From NCBI GenBank assembly GCA_002339125.1, contig DDJQ01000043.1:9819-40207 (forward strand): a stretch of DNA of 30,389 bases. Direction: 5' to 3'. Positions within the stretch are counted from its first letter, which is position 1. The number at the start of each line of letters is the position of its first letter. Source of the DNA: Alteromonadaceae bacterium UBA2620 (GTDB taxonomy: Bacteria; Pseudomonadota; Gammaproteobacteria; Enterobacterales; Alteromonadaceae). A program made the position numbers and the translations under genes. This document shows positions 22,695 through 30,337 of this stretch, piece after piece. A model generated the notes under the pieces. The model was given only the letters and a program-made list of their open reading frames with translations. It was not told the origin of the DNA and searched no databases.

Positions 22695-23573
22695 GTGCGG
22701 ATCCCTTTGCTGTGCTGTTTATTGCTGTGGCTGTCAGGCCACGGCATTGCGTGGGCCTGTGAGAGTGACGATGCCTGCATAGCCCCTAACTCCTGGAAAT
22801 TAGGCATCGCGGTGGGTATTGGCGCCAGAACCAATCCTCTGGTCGATGGCGATCCTATCCCGCTGGTGGTCTTACCCGATGTGGCCTGGTATGGCGAGAA
22901 TGCTTATTTCGACAACGGTGAAGCTGGTTATCAGTGGCAGTTGCGCAATGATATAACCACCGAATTGTTCGTAATGGCTAACCGTGAACGGGCCTATTTT
23001 AACTTCTGGCACCCGGCGAATATCGTTTTGTCTGTTAATACCAGCGCGGCGGATGTTATTGGCAGCCCGTTGCAACCCGGCGATAGTGACGGTGAATCCC
23101 CCGCCCCCCGGGATTCCATTTCTATCAAAGATATCAGCAGCCGAAAATGGACGGCTGATGCCGGTTTAAGAGTCAACTGGAACGGCTCTGACAGCCTTTT
23201 TTCTGCAACGGTCGCAGGCGACCTGCTGGGCGTACATCAGGGCTATTATGCGCAACTAAAATACCAGTACCGCTGGCAGTGGGACGACTGGCAGTTTGCC
23301 GCGAATGCTTCAGTGACTTATAAGAGCGAGAAGCTGATAGATTACTATTATGGTATCGATAGTGAGGATACGGCTAATAGTAGCCTGTGGTACGCTGCCG
23401 ACCATGCCCTGCAAACCAGTGTCGGGCTACTACTCAATAAACCCTTAAACAAGCACTGGCGCTGGGTGGGCCGGGTGCAGTTATCCACCCTGGGCAGCGG
23501 TATGACAGATAGCCCGCTGGTGTCTAAAGACTACGTTGCCAGCGGTTTCATTGGCTTCGGCTATCAGTTTTAA
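22695..23573 (+). CDS. MipA/OmpV-family outer membrane protein
   Basis: A 292-residue outer-membrane beta-barrel. A signal peptide (about residues 1-22, LLCCLLLWLSGHGIAWAC) precedes alternating beta-strands; the opening strand WKLGIAVGIGARTNPLVDGD and the pattern IPLVVLPDVAWYGENAYFDNG are typical of MipA/OmpV, and the protein ends in aromatic GFIGFGYQF as barrels do. MipA binds murein enzymes in E. coli; other members are porin-like or affect cationic drug entry. The start is a GTG with GGAG 7 nt upstream. It heads a four-gene operon with DUF3019 and an RstAB-like two-component system, suggesting the pair senses envelope state and sets this barrel's level. Confidence 0.88.
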   Translation: MRIPLLCCLLLWLSGHGIAWACESDDACIAPNSWKLGIAVGIGARTNPLVDGDPIPLVVLPDVAWYGENAYFDNGEAGYQWQLRNDITTELFVMANRERAYFNFWHPANIVLSVNTSAADVIGSPLQPGDSDGESPAPRDSISIKDISSRKWTADAGLRVNWNGSDSLFSATVAGDLLGVHQGYYAQLKYQYRWQWDDWQFAANASVTYKSEKLIDYYYGIDSEDTANSSLWYAADHALQTSVGLLLNKPLNKHWRWVGRVQLSTLGSGMTDSPLVSKDYVASGFIGFGYQF

Positions 23574-23582
23574 GGGGCGTCG

Positions 23583-23957
23583 GTGCGTTTATTCTGCTTA
23601 CTTCTGCTGCTCTCAGGTGCATTGTTAATGCCGGCAGAAGCCGAGGACGACGCCTTTTCAGCCACGCCCAGTGAGTGTATCGCTGCGGAAAAAGGCGATG
23701 AATGTGTTATGTCAGTCACGTTGCACTATCCACCGCTCCCTGACGACAAATATTGCCTGACGCTGAACCGCGAGCCGCTGGGGTGCTGGCCTTATAGTGC
23801 TATGCCGGGGGCGGTGAAGGTTACGTTAAAAGAGGAGTCAGAACTGAGCCTGGTGAGAGAAAGCAATACCTACCAGGCTTCGGTAATACTCACACTGCGT
23901 TATCGCAGCGCCTCGATGCTCAGACGCCGCGTTAAAAATCCCTGGAGTTTATTCTGA
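23583..23957 (+). CDS. DUF3019 periplasmic protein
   Basis: A 124-residue protein with a signal peptide (residues 1-20, cleavage after AEA) and four cysteines after it (C32, C41, C58, C68), which could give two disulfides. The TPSECIAAEKGDECVMSVTL and KYCLTLNREPLGCWPY blocks define DUF3019, a family of unknown function that recurs between MipA/OmpV and OmpR-type two-component genes in Shewanella- and Alteromonas-like bacteria. A GTG start follows AAGGGG. Its stop shares one base with the start of the response regulator (TGATG). Periplasmic location and linkage suggest a ligand or accessory of the sensor kinase, which is inference. Confidence 0.82.
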   Translation: MRLFCLLLLLSGALLMPAEAEDDAFSATPSECIAAEKGDECVMSVTLHYPPLPDDKYCLTLNREPLGCWPYSAMPGAVKVTLKEESELSLVRESNTYQASVILTLRYRSASMLRRRVKNPWSLF

Positions 23958-24661
23958 TGAAGTCGCTTATCCTGGTTGAAGACGATGAAAGACTGGCTGA
24001 ACTGGTTAGTCAGTACCTGACGGCTAGCGGCTTCAGCGTGACCCGGTTTGCCGATGGTGAAGGGCTCATCGAACGGGTGAAAGCCTCACCACCGGATGCC
24101 ATTATTCTGGACGTCATGCTACCTGGGGATGATGGCTTTATCTTATGCAATCGCTTGCGCCAGTTTTATTCCGGGCCGCTGCTGTTTATGACGGCGAAAA
24201 GTGAAAGTTTTGATCAGGTGCTGGGCCTGGAAATTGGCGCTGATGATTACGTGGTTAAGCCGGTGGAACCCCGGGTGTTGTTAGCCAGGGTGAATGCCCT
24301 GATGCGTCGAGCCACCTCAACTGAAGCACCGGTGCATAGCGGCTCGGTGGTGACCTTTGGCAAGCTGAGTATTGATAAACTGTCGCGCAGGGTGAATCTG
24401 GGCGGCGAGGATATCACCTTAACCAGCCACGAATTCGACCTGCTGTGTTTACTGGCCGATAACGCCTCACAGCTGGTAGAACGAACCACCCTGTATAAGG
24501 AGCTGATTGGCCGTGAATACGACGGTCTCGACCGTTCGGCCGACGTCAGGGTGTCCCGCTTGCGTAAAAAGCTCAAAGACAATCCGCAAAACCCTTACCG
24601 GATCAAAACTATCTGGGGCAAGGGCTTCTTTTTTGTGGCGGATGCGTGGAGTGACGAATGA
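23957..24661 (+). CDS. RstA-like OmpR-family response regulator
   Basis: A 234-residue regulator. Receiver domain (about 1-120): acidic pair D9/D10 (VEDDE), phosphoacceptor D52 in IILDVMLPGDDG, T79, and K101 in DDYVVKPVEP. The DNA-binding winged helix (about 135-232) has DITLTSHEFDLLCLLAD and YDGLDRSADVRVSRLRKKL and ends PYRIKTIWGKGFFF, closely resembling RstA of E. coli. It overlaps DUF3019 by one base and the kinase gene by 4 nt (ATGA), so it is translated as part of the MipA operon. An RstA-like box lies ahead of the operon. Confidence 0.93.
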   Translation: MKSLILVEDDERLAELVSQYLTASGFSVTRFADGEGLIERVKASPPDAIILDVMLPGDDGFILCNRLRQFYSGPLLFMTAKSESFDQVLGLEIGADDYVVKPVEPRVLLARVNALMRRATSTEAPVHSGSVVTFGKLSIDKLSRRVNLGGEDITLTSHEFDLLCLLADNASQLVERTTLYKELIGREYDGLDRSADVRVSRLRKKLKDNPQNPYRIKTIWGKGFFFVADAWSDE

Positions 24662-25881
24662 CCCGCCTGTTTGTGAGCTTTTACCTGTTTATGGCGGTTT
24701 CTCTGGTGCTAATCAGCAGCACGCTTGAGCTGATTTGGCCGGGTGAGGATTACCGCGAGTCGGCCGATATGGTGCTGGCAAAAGCCTTATTGCCGCTGGC
24801 ATTGGAGGACCAAAACCAGCTGCTGGAAAAACTCCGCCAGGCGGGTATCGATTACAAGCTGAAAGACAGTGCGGCGATCAACTGGTCTGCTGCGGAGCAA
24901 GCCGACCTGGAGGCCGGCTTGCCCGTCACCTTGTATACCGACACTGCAAGGTTCATTTATATACCGGCCAGTGAACGCCGTTTGATTGTGCTTTCGTTGC
25001 CGTTTACCGAAGTGTCCAGGCCCTATTTACTGATCTATCTTTCGGCGTTCCTGCTGTTGCTGGGTGTGATGCTGGCAATCTGGTTGTGGCCCCTGTGGCG
25101 GGATCTGGCTTATCTTACCCGCAAGGTCAATCATCTTGGTCAGGAAAGTGAAAATGTCGCCATCGCGCTTAAAAAGCGCTCTGTTATCCAGCCTATCGCT
25201 AACAAGCTCAATATGCTCAGCGAGCGGGTTCACGGTTTACTACGTGACCAACGCGAACTGACCGGTGCTGTGGCTCATGAATTCAGAACGCCCATTGCCA
25301 GATTAAAGTTTGCCCTGGAAATGAAACCTGAGCCGGATAGTCAGGCATGGCGTGGCATTCAGGCCGATCTGGATGAGCTTGAGGGGCTGGTGCAGGAGAT
25401 GCTCGATTACACCCAGTACGATGCCATGACGCCGGAGCTCAACATCGCCGATATTCCGCTAAATACGCTATGCAGTGAAGTGGTGGCCAGGTTAGCACTA
25501 ACCACCAGTAAGACCTTGTTGGTGAGTGGTAACGAATTTACCGTGCGTGGGGATGGTCACTTTATAGAGCGGGCTGTTATTAACCTGCTGAATAATGCTA
25601 TCCGCCATGCTAAGTCGCAGATTATTATTGAAGTTTATCAAACCGATACTGCGATAAACATTGCCGTAAACGACGACGGTACCGGCGTAGAACCCGCCCA
25701 GGCCGCGCGTATTTTTGAACCGTTTTTCAGGCCTGACAACAGCCGCGTACGTTATGCTGGCGGCGCCGGTTTAGGGCTGGCCATTGTAAAACGAATTCAG
25801 CTCTGGCACGCAGGGACGGTATCGGTGATTTCCAGCAACTCGCTGGGGGGGGCCTGTTTTATTCTTTCTTACCCCCTGTAG
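24658..25881 (+). CDS. RstB-like sensor histidine kinase
   Basis: A 407-residue inner-membrane kinase. Helix 1 is residues 5-21, a short periplasmic sensor spans about 25-120, and helix 2 is 122-145. HAMP-like linker residues lead to the H-box AVAHEFRTPIARL with phosphorylated H207. The ATP domain has the N-box NLLNNAIRHA, the G1 box VNDDGTGVEPAQ and the G2 box GAGLGLAIVKR. The periplasmic domain (LPLALEDQNQLLEKLRQAGI) resembles RstB-type sensors. It overlaps the response-regulator stop (ATGA). The operon ends here; no strong terminator is visible before the next promoter at about 25930. Confidence 0.93.
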   Translation: MTRLFVSFYLFMAVSLVLISSTLELIWPGEDYRESADMVLAKALLPLALEDQNQLLEKLRQAGIDYKLKDSAAINWSAAEQADLEAGLPVTLYTDTARFIYIPASERRLIVLSLPFTEVSRPYLLIYLSAFLLLLGVMLAIWLWPLWRDLAYLTRKVNHLGQESENVAIALKKRSVIQPIANKLNMLSERVHGLLRDQRELTGAVAHEFRTPIARLKFALEMKPEPDSQAWRGIQADLDELEGLVQEMLDYTQYDAMTPELNIADIPLNTLCSEVVARLALTTSKTLLVSGNEFTVRGDGHFIERAVINLLNNAIRHAKSQIIIEVYQTDTAINIAVNDDGTGVEPAQAARIFEPFFRPDNSRVRYAGGAGLGLAIVKRIQLWHAGTVSVISSNSLGGACFILSYPL

Positions 25882-25927
25882 GTGACTGGCGAACTGCGGG
25901 TATAAGCATTGCTATGCTGCAATTTCC

Positions 25928-25944
25928 CTTAAGGTTTGCTTAAG
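25928..25944. promoter_or_regulatory. Exact PmrA/QseB-type box upstream of the second two-component operon
   Basis: CTTAAG-GTTTG-CTTAAG is an exact direct repeat with 5-nt spacing, as in the enterobacterial PmrA box (YTTAAK-N5-YTTAAK). It overlaps the -35 position of a promoter whose -10 is TATACT (25955-25960). Further TTAA repeats occur at 25947, 25965 and 25970. The next gene codes for a PmrA/QseB-like regulator. Confidence 0.75.
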
Positions 25945-25954
25945 ATTTAACTGC

Positions 25955-25960
25955 TATACT
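25955..25960 (+). promoter_or_regulatory. -10 element of the second two-component operon
   Basis: TATACT, 33 nt before the ATG at 25993. No consensus -35 exists at 17 nt (AGGTTT there); the direct repeat at 25928-25944 lies over it, as at activator-dependent promoters. Confidence 0.55.
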
Positions 25961-25992
25961 GGGGTTAACTTAAATTTCACGTTATCAATAAC

Positions 25993-26658
25993 ATGCGAAT
26001 ACTTCTTGTTGAAGATGACCAGCCGCTCTCGGCCGCGCTGAGTAAATCGCTGCGGGACGCCAGTTATGTGGTGGACTGTGTTTATCGCGGCAGTGAGGCG
26101 CTGGCAATGCTGGCGGCAGAGCAAACCGATATTGTAATCCTCGATCTTGGCCTGCCGGATATGGATGGGCTGGAAGTGCTGCGCCAGATTCGCCACAAAG
26201 TGAAAGACATGCCGGTGATCATTCTGACCGCCCGGGATAAAGTGACCGATAAAATACTGGGTTTAGACGCTGGTGCTGATGATTATTTACCCAAGCCTTT
26301 TGATATGGACGAACTGTTTGCCCGCTTGCGTGTCCTTGAGCGTCGTTTAGGTACGGCCAGTACTGCCATAGTAAAAATTGGTGAGGTGGCCTTAAATACA
26401 CAAACGCTGGAGCTGAGCGTGGCTGGAGAAGCCGTTTCGCTGCCTCGACGGGAGCTGATGTTATTAAAGGTGTTAATGGAGAACGGCGGGCGTATTCAGC
26501 CCAAACAAAAACTGGAGTCACGGTTATATGAATGGGGCGACGAAGTCTCAAGCAATACTATCGAAGTGCACATCCACCATTTGCGTAAAAAGCTGCCGGA
26601 GAACTTTATCAAAACCATTCGTGGTGTAGGCTACAGTATCCCTGTTAACGGAGCCTGA
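25993..26658 (+). CDS. QseB/PmrA-like OmpR-family response regulator
   Basis: A 221-residue regulator with receiver D8/D9 (VEDDQ), phosphoacceptor D51 in VILDLGLPDMDG, T79 in ILTARD, K101 in DDYLPKPFDMDEL, and a C-terminal winged helix (LPRRELMLLKVL, SNTIEVHIHHLRKKLP, IRGVGYSIP). RDKVTDKILGLDAGADDYLP is typical of the QseB/PmrA/TctD group. The exact PmrA-type box 50-65 nt upstream suggests autoregulation. The kinase gene follows after 3 nt, then three envelope genes in an overlapping series, so this is the regulator of a five-gene operon. Confidence 0.93.
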   Translation: MRILLVEDDQPLSAALSKSLRDASYVVDCVYRGSEALAMLAAEQTDIVILDLGLPDMDGLEVLRQIRHKVKDMPVIILTARDKVTDKILGLDAGADDYLPKPFDMDELFARLRVLERRLGTASTAIVKIGEVALNTQTLELSVAGEAVSLPRRELMLLKVLMENGGRIQPKQKLESRLYEWGDEVSSNTIEVHIHHLRKKLPENFIKTIRGVGYSIPVNGA

Positions 26659-26661
26659 CGA

Positions 26662-27963
26662 TTGCACTCAATACGGCGCACGATAACGCTGGTGCTTATC
26701 AGCTCGCTGATCCTGGTGATTTTCAGTGCTGCGATCCATGGTTATCGCGCAGCGCTCTCGATGTCGTCGCGGTTTATGGATCAGGAGCTAACCACTCTGT
26801 TGTATTCGGTAGCACTGAGCAATGGTCAGCAAATGGATGGCTTCGGTAGCAGTGAACTGGTGTATCAGATCTGGCGCGACGGTACACTAATCACCGACTC
26901 GCCCAATCAGCCAGATGAGCCGCTCACCATTGGCGCGGATGGTTTTTCTGAGCAAAACTTCGATGGTCGGCGCTGGCGGGTGTACAAGCAAACTCTGACA
27001 GACGGAACCACGGTGATCGTAGGCCAGCCGTTACAAAGCCGGGTAGGTTTAACTGACGCCTTAACCGTGTCAGTGATTATGCCGTTTATCTATGCGGTGC
27101 CGATTCTGGCGCTTATTGTTTTTATGTCAGTGAGCCTGGGATTAAAACCACTCAAGCTTTTATCGCAAAAGCTTTCACATCGCAAAGGCAAGGACTTATC
27201 GCCCGTTACCCTTCCGCAAGTGCCTAACGAAATGCAGCCGGTAATGGATACCCTCAACACTATGTTTTTGCGCCTTAATGAAGCCTTTGAACGCGAACAG
27301 CAGTTTGCCTCCAATGCCGCCCATGAGCTGCGCACGCCGCTGAGTGTGATGAAAATTAACCTGCATAATCTGGCCAAAGAGCGCCATGACGATGCGGGTA
27401 AACTGCAAGCCATACAGCAGGACACCGATCGAATGATCCACGTGGTGAATCAGATTTTACTGCTGAGTCGCACCAGCCCGGAGATGTTTCACTTACAACT
27501 GAGTAAGGTAGATGCTTTCGTTGTGGCGCAAAATGTGATTGCTGACATTTACAGTAAAATCGACAGTAAACATCAGGACATCAGCCTCGAGGGCGACAGC
27601 GCGTTTTTAATGAGTACTGAGTTTACCCTTTACACGATGCTCCAAAACCTGATTGCCAACGCCAGTGCCTATTCGCCTCAGAGCGCAGCCATTCAGGTAA
27701 CGGTGTTGAGTCAGGATAATCAGGTGTGTTTTATGGTGGAAGACTCAGGCCCTGGTATAGCACCACATGAGCGCTCCCAGGTGCTTAAACGCTTTTACCG
27801 CGATCAGAAAGATGAAAAGTACAAGTCAACGGGCAGCGGCCTGGGACTGGCCATTGTTGGTCAGATTATTACCTTGCATCATGGCAAAATTGCCTTGGGT
27901 GAATCGTCCCTGGGCGGATTAAATGTAACGGTTACATTACCTTTTGAGGTCACAGAGTCATGA
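26662..27963 (+). CDS. QseC/PmrB-like sensor histidine kinase
   Basis: A 433-residue kinase with helix 1 at residues 7-25, a periplasmic domain at about 30-132 (QELTTLLYSVALSNGQ; FDGRRWRVYKQTLTDGTTVIV), helix 2 at 133-160, a HAMP-like linker, and the H-box NAAHELRTPLSVMKI with H221. The ATP site has NLIANASAYSP, VEDSGPGIAP and STGSGLGLAIVGQI. The sensor has the QseC-type 2CSK_N layout. The start is a TTG with GGAG 8 nt upstream; no ATG fits before the first helix. It overlaps the cupredoxin gene by 4 nt. The sensed signal is not visible; metal or cationic peptide is suggested by the regulated genes. Confidence 0.91.
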   Translation: MHSIRRTITLVLISSLILVIFSAAIHGYRAALSMSSRFMDQELTTLLYSVALSNGQQMDGFGSSELVYQIWRDGTLITDSPNQPDEPLTIGADGFSEQNFDGRRWRVYKQTLTDGTTVIVGQPLQSRVGLTDALTVSVIMPFIYAVPILALIVFMSVSLGLKPLKLLSQKLSHRKGKDLSPVTLPQVPNEMQPVMDTLNTMFLRLNEAFEREQQFASNAAHELRTPLSVMKINLHNLAKERHDDAGKLQAIQQDTDRMIHVVNQILLLSRTSPEMFHLQLSKVDAFVVAQNVIADIYSKIDSKHQDISLEGDSAFLMSTEFTLYTMLQNLIANASAYSPQSAAIQVTVLSQDNQVCFMVEDSGPGIAPHERSQVLKRFYRDQKDEKYKSTGSGLGLAIVGQIITLHHGKIALGESSLGGLNVTVTLPFEVTES

Positions 27964-28316
27964 GGTTGCTCAGGCAGACAATCGCGCTGACGCTGATAAC
28001 CCTGGTGCCATTGCACGCTTGGTCGGCGTTGCCGGAAGTGGTGATTGAAATTCGCGACCACCTGTTTATCCCGCAAACCGTGCGCATTCCTGAAGGCAAG
28101 AAAGTTCGTCTGGTGTTTATCAACCACGACTCTTCGCCGGAGGAAATAGACAGTTTTGATCTTAACCGTGAGAAGGTGATTTTCGGCAACAGTAAAGGCT
28201 CAATTTTTGTTGGGCCCTTGCCAAATGGCCGCTATAAGTTTTTTGGTGAGTTACATCCTAATTCTGCCGTTGGCTACGTTATCGTGTCGGACGAGGAGAA
28301 AACGGATGCTGATTAA
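27960..28316 (+). CDS. FtrB-like periplasmic cupredoxin-fold protein
   Basis: A 118-residue exported protein (signal peptide about 1-23, LITLVPLHAWSA) with one cupredoxin-like domain. VVIEIRDHLFIPQTVRIPEG, then PEEIDSFDLNREKVI and IFVGPLPNGRYKFFGELHP match the cupredoxin that accompanies FTR1-type iron permeases (FtrB of Brucella/Bordetella FtrABCD, and the EfeO N-terminal domain). There is no type-1 copper cysteine. In FtrABCD the cupredoxin helps deliver or oxidise iron for uptake. Here it overlaps the kinase gene by 4 nt and the permease gene by 11 nt. FtrA (P19-like) and FtrD (ferredoxin) partners are absent from this operon. Confidence 0.82.
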   Translation: MRLLRQTIALTLITLVPLHAWSALPEVVIEIRDHLFIPQTVRIPEGKKVRLVFINHDSSPEEIDSFDLNREKVIFGNSKGSIFVGPLPNGRYKFFGELHPNSAVGYVIVSDEEKTDAD

Positions 28317-29073
28317 TACTGTGATCCTGTTTATTCGTGACACGCTGCCGGTGTTCCTGTTGTTTAGCTTCTTACTGGCGCAGCAGGGGGGAAATGCGCG
28401 TTATCTGCTTGGCGGCACACTGGCGGGTTTTCTGATGGCTGTGGGATTGTATTTCAATTTATCCGTCGTTTCTGAATGGTTTGAGGGGGGCGGTCTGGAG
28501 CTCATTAAAACGCTGGTGCTGGTTGTTATGCTAAGCGGGTTGGGAGAGTTTGTCCGCCGGCAATATCAGGGCAATACCTCTTCAACGCAGTGGTTAAGTG
28601 CCTTGCTGATGGTTGGCATTACGTTTATTAACGTGATCCATTTTATTATTTATTTACTTGCCTATTGGTCGGCATCCGATGCCGGTACGTCACTCATTCT
28701 GGGCAATGTCATTGGGGTTGGGATCAGCCTGAGCGTGGGGGTACTGCTCTATGTCGCAGTCGCTGCCATTCGTATTCAATTAATTAAGCTGGCAGTCCTG
28801 ACGGTATTTTTTGCTGGTCAGATAGCTGGTATCGCCATGTTACTGGAGCAAATTAATTTACTGCCAAATCAAAACCGTTTATGGGATACGTCTGGCTGGG
28901 TGGCAGACGACAGCGAGTACGGCCACTTCTTAAATGTATTAATTGGCTACGAAGCCACGCCTACCGGTGCTTACATGTTGATTTATCTGGCTGCAGTGCT
29001 GTTTCCTGTGATGTATTGCTATCTGTATTCGTTGCTTATTGGCAAGCGTCAGCTAACCGGGGATTTGAAATGA
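28306..29073 (+). CDS. FTR1-family permease with degenerate iron motifs
   Basis: A 255-residue protein with about seven membrane segments. Family landmarks kept are EWFEGGGLELIKTL (57-70) and the C-terminal LWDTSGWVADDSEYGHFLNV followed by LIGYEATP (192-219), which match FtrC/EfeU. The first REGLE motif reads RDTLP (11-15), keeping R and L but losing both glutamates and the glycine, and the second REGxE place in helix 4 reads INVIH (108-112). These glutamates carry iron in Ftr1/EfeU. The frame stays open further upstream, but GAGGAG directs the ATG at 28306. Gene overlaps on both sides show tight coupling with the cupredoxin and the outer-membrane-like protein. Confidence 0.8.
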   Translation: MLINTVILFIRDTLPVFLLFSFLLAQQGGNARYLLGGTLAGFLMAVGLYFNLSVVSEWFEGGGLELIKTLVLVVMLSGLGEFVRRQYQGNTSSTQWLSALLMVGITFINVIHFIIYLLAYWSASDAGTSLILGNVIGVGISLSVGVLLYVAVAAIRIQLIKLAVLTVFFAGQIAGIAMLLEQINLLPNQNRLWDTSGWVADDSEYGHFLNVLIGYEATPTGAYMLIYLAAVLFPVMYCYLYSLLIGKRQLTGDLK

Positions 29074-29768
29074 GATTATATCTGGCTATCGCCCTCTTAC
29101 TGCTTTTGCCGGGCAAAGTACTGGCCGACAGTTTTACCGTGGATCGGGTTTATCACCCTTACGTTTTGCCCTTCGAACGGGAAGTGGAATGGCGCCTGAC
29201 CTCCAGGCAAAGTGAGGAAGATGGCAATATCCTCATGCAACGAATTTCTTTTGGGCATGCTTTATCGGAGTACACCATTCTGGAAGCCTATATTGTTGGC
29301 TCCCGCGATGAGTCGGGGGATTTTGGCGTGGCCGGTTACGAGCTGGAACTGCGCTCTATGCTTACCGAGCAGGGGCAGTACTGGGCTGACTGGGGTCTGT
29401 TATTCGAACTGGAAAAGCAAAATGCCAGTAACGACTGGGAGTTCAAAGGCGGCGTGCTCACCGAAAAGGAACTGGGGCGCTTCAGCTTAACCACTAACGT
29501 ACTGTTGGTGTACGAATGGGGCGATACCGTCCCTTCAGAATTTGAAAGCGAGTTTAAAATGAAATTTCGTTACCGCTGGATCCCGGAAATTCAGCCTGCG
29601 GTAGAATTTTACGCAGCCGAGGATTTTATTGGCGTTGGTCCGGCCTTTATGGGTATCAAACGCTTTGATAAACAAAAGCAGCTTAAGTGGGAACTGGCCT
29701 TTATTGCCGGACTCAACGGTGACAGCAAAGACCATACACTGCGTATGGCCATGGAATACGAATTTTAA
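29070..29768 (+). CDS. Outer-membrane-like beta-rich protein
   Basis: A 232-residue exported protein. The signal peptide covers residues 1-19 (YLAIALLLLLPGKVLADS). The mature part is made of alternating amphipathic strands (VEWRLTSRQSE; EYTILEAYIVGS; GYELELRSML; YWADWGLLFELEKQ; FSLTTNVLLVYEWG) and ends in aromatic MAMEYEF, typical of outer-membrane barrels. I do not recognise a named family. The ATG is in the permease stop (ATGA), so this is the last gene of the five-gene operon. It may pass the metal or ligand used by the cupredoxin and permease across the outer membrane; this is inference. It converges on the acetyltransferase gene with a 4-nt overlap. Confidence 0.75.
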   Translation: MRLYLAIALLLLLPGKVLADSFTVDRVYHPYVLPFEREVEWRLTSRQSEEDGNILMQRISFGHALSEYTILEAYIVGSRDESGDFGVAGYELELRSMLTEQGQYWADWGLLFELEKQNASNDWEFKGGVLTEKELGRFSLTTNVLLVYEWGDTVPSEFESEFKMKFRYRWIPEIQPAVEFYAAEDFIGVGPAFMGIKRFDKQKQLKWELAFIAGLNGDSKDHTLRMAMEYEF

Positions 29769-30337
29769 TCTACCTCAACATCTTTGAGGTACTTAGCCGG
29801 AACACCGCCTGCAATAGTGTTTGGCTCAACGTCTTTGGTGACCACCGCGCCAGCCGCAATAATGGCGCCATCACCAATGGTAACGCCCGCCAGAATGGTT
29901 GCGTTGGCACCAATCCAGACATTTTCGCCAACGGTAATTTTACCCGGTAACAGGTTTCCGCGAGCCTGCGGATCCTGCTCATGATTGAGTGATGCAAACA
30001 CCACGTTATGACCAACCAGCGTGCCCGAGCCGATATGGATACCGCCCTGATCCTGAAACTTACAGCCGGAATTAATAAAGATATTTTCGGCAAAATGCAG
30101 GTTTTTACCACAGTCGGTAAATACCGGCGGGAACACGGTAACCGTGGGGCTTACTTCCTGGCCGGTCAGGTCGCTTAATAAGGCGGTCATTTGTTCAGGC
30201 GTGTTGTACTGGTTATTGATTTTGGCGGTAACCTTAAACGCATCCTGACTCAGTTTGTGCATATACTTATGCACCTCAGAGCCGGCCAGAACTTTCTCGC
30301 CGCTGTTAAGGGTGGCTAAAAACGTGGTTAAATTCAT
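29765..30337 (-). CDS. Sugar O-acetyltransferase, maltose/galactoside acetyltransferase type
   Basis: A 190-residue left-handed beta-helix acetyltransferase, which moves acetyl from acetyl-CoA to a sugar hydroxyl. Hexapeptide repeats run through about residues 85-185 (IGSGTLVGHNVVF; ITVGENVWIGANATI; GVTIGDGAIIAAGAVV; TIAGGVPAKYL). The catalytic histidine of the LacA/Maa group is H119 in ASLNHEQDP. An N-terminal helical part (GEKVLAGSEVHKYMHKLSQD) is the Maa-type domain. The frame opens at a TTG at 30364, but the ATG at 30337 begins the family-like part and is preferred, although its ribosome site is poor. It is convergent with the FTR1 operon; its sugar cannot be told. Confidence 0.85.
   Translation of the reverse strand: MNLTTFLATLNSGEKVLAGSEVHKYMHKLSQDAFKVTAKINNQYNTPEQMTALLSDLTGQEVSPTVTVFPPVFTDCGKNLHFAENIFINSGCKFQDQGGIHIGSGTLVGHNVVFASLNHEQDPQARGNLLPGKITVGENVWIGANATILAGVTIGDGAIIAAGAVVTKDVEPNTIAGGVPAKYLKDVEVD

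Noticed and set aside
28207..28305. N-terminal extension of the FTR1-like gene into the cupredoxin gene
   Set aside because: The extra 33 residues are the cupredoxin sequence read in another frame; GAGGAG with 7-nt spacing points to the ATG at 28306.
28881..29069. N-terminal extension of the last gene of the five-gene operon
   Set aside because: The extension overlaps the permease in another frame; the ATG at 29070 gives a standard signal peptide and an ATGA overlap.
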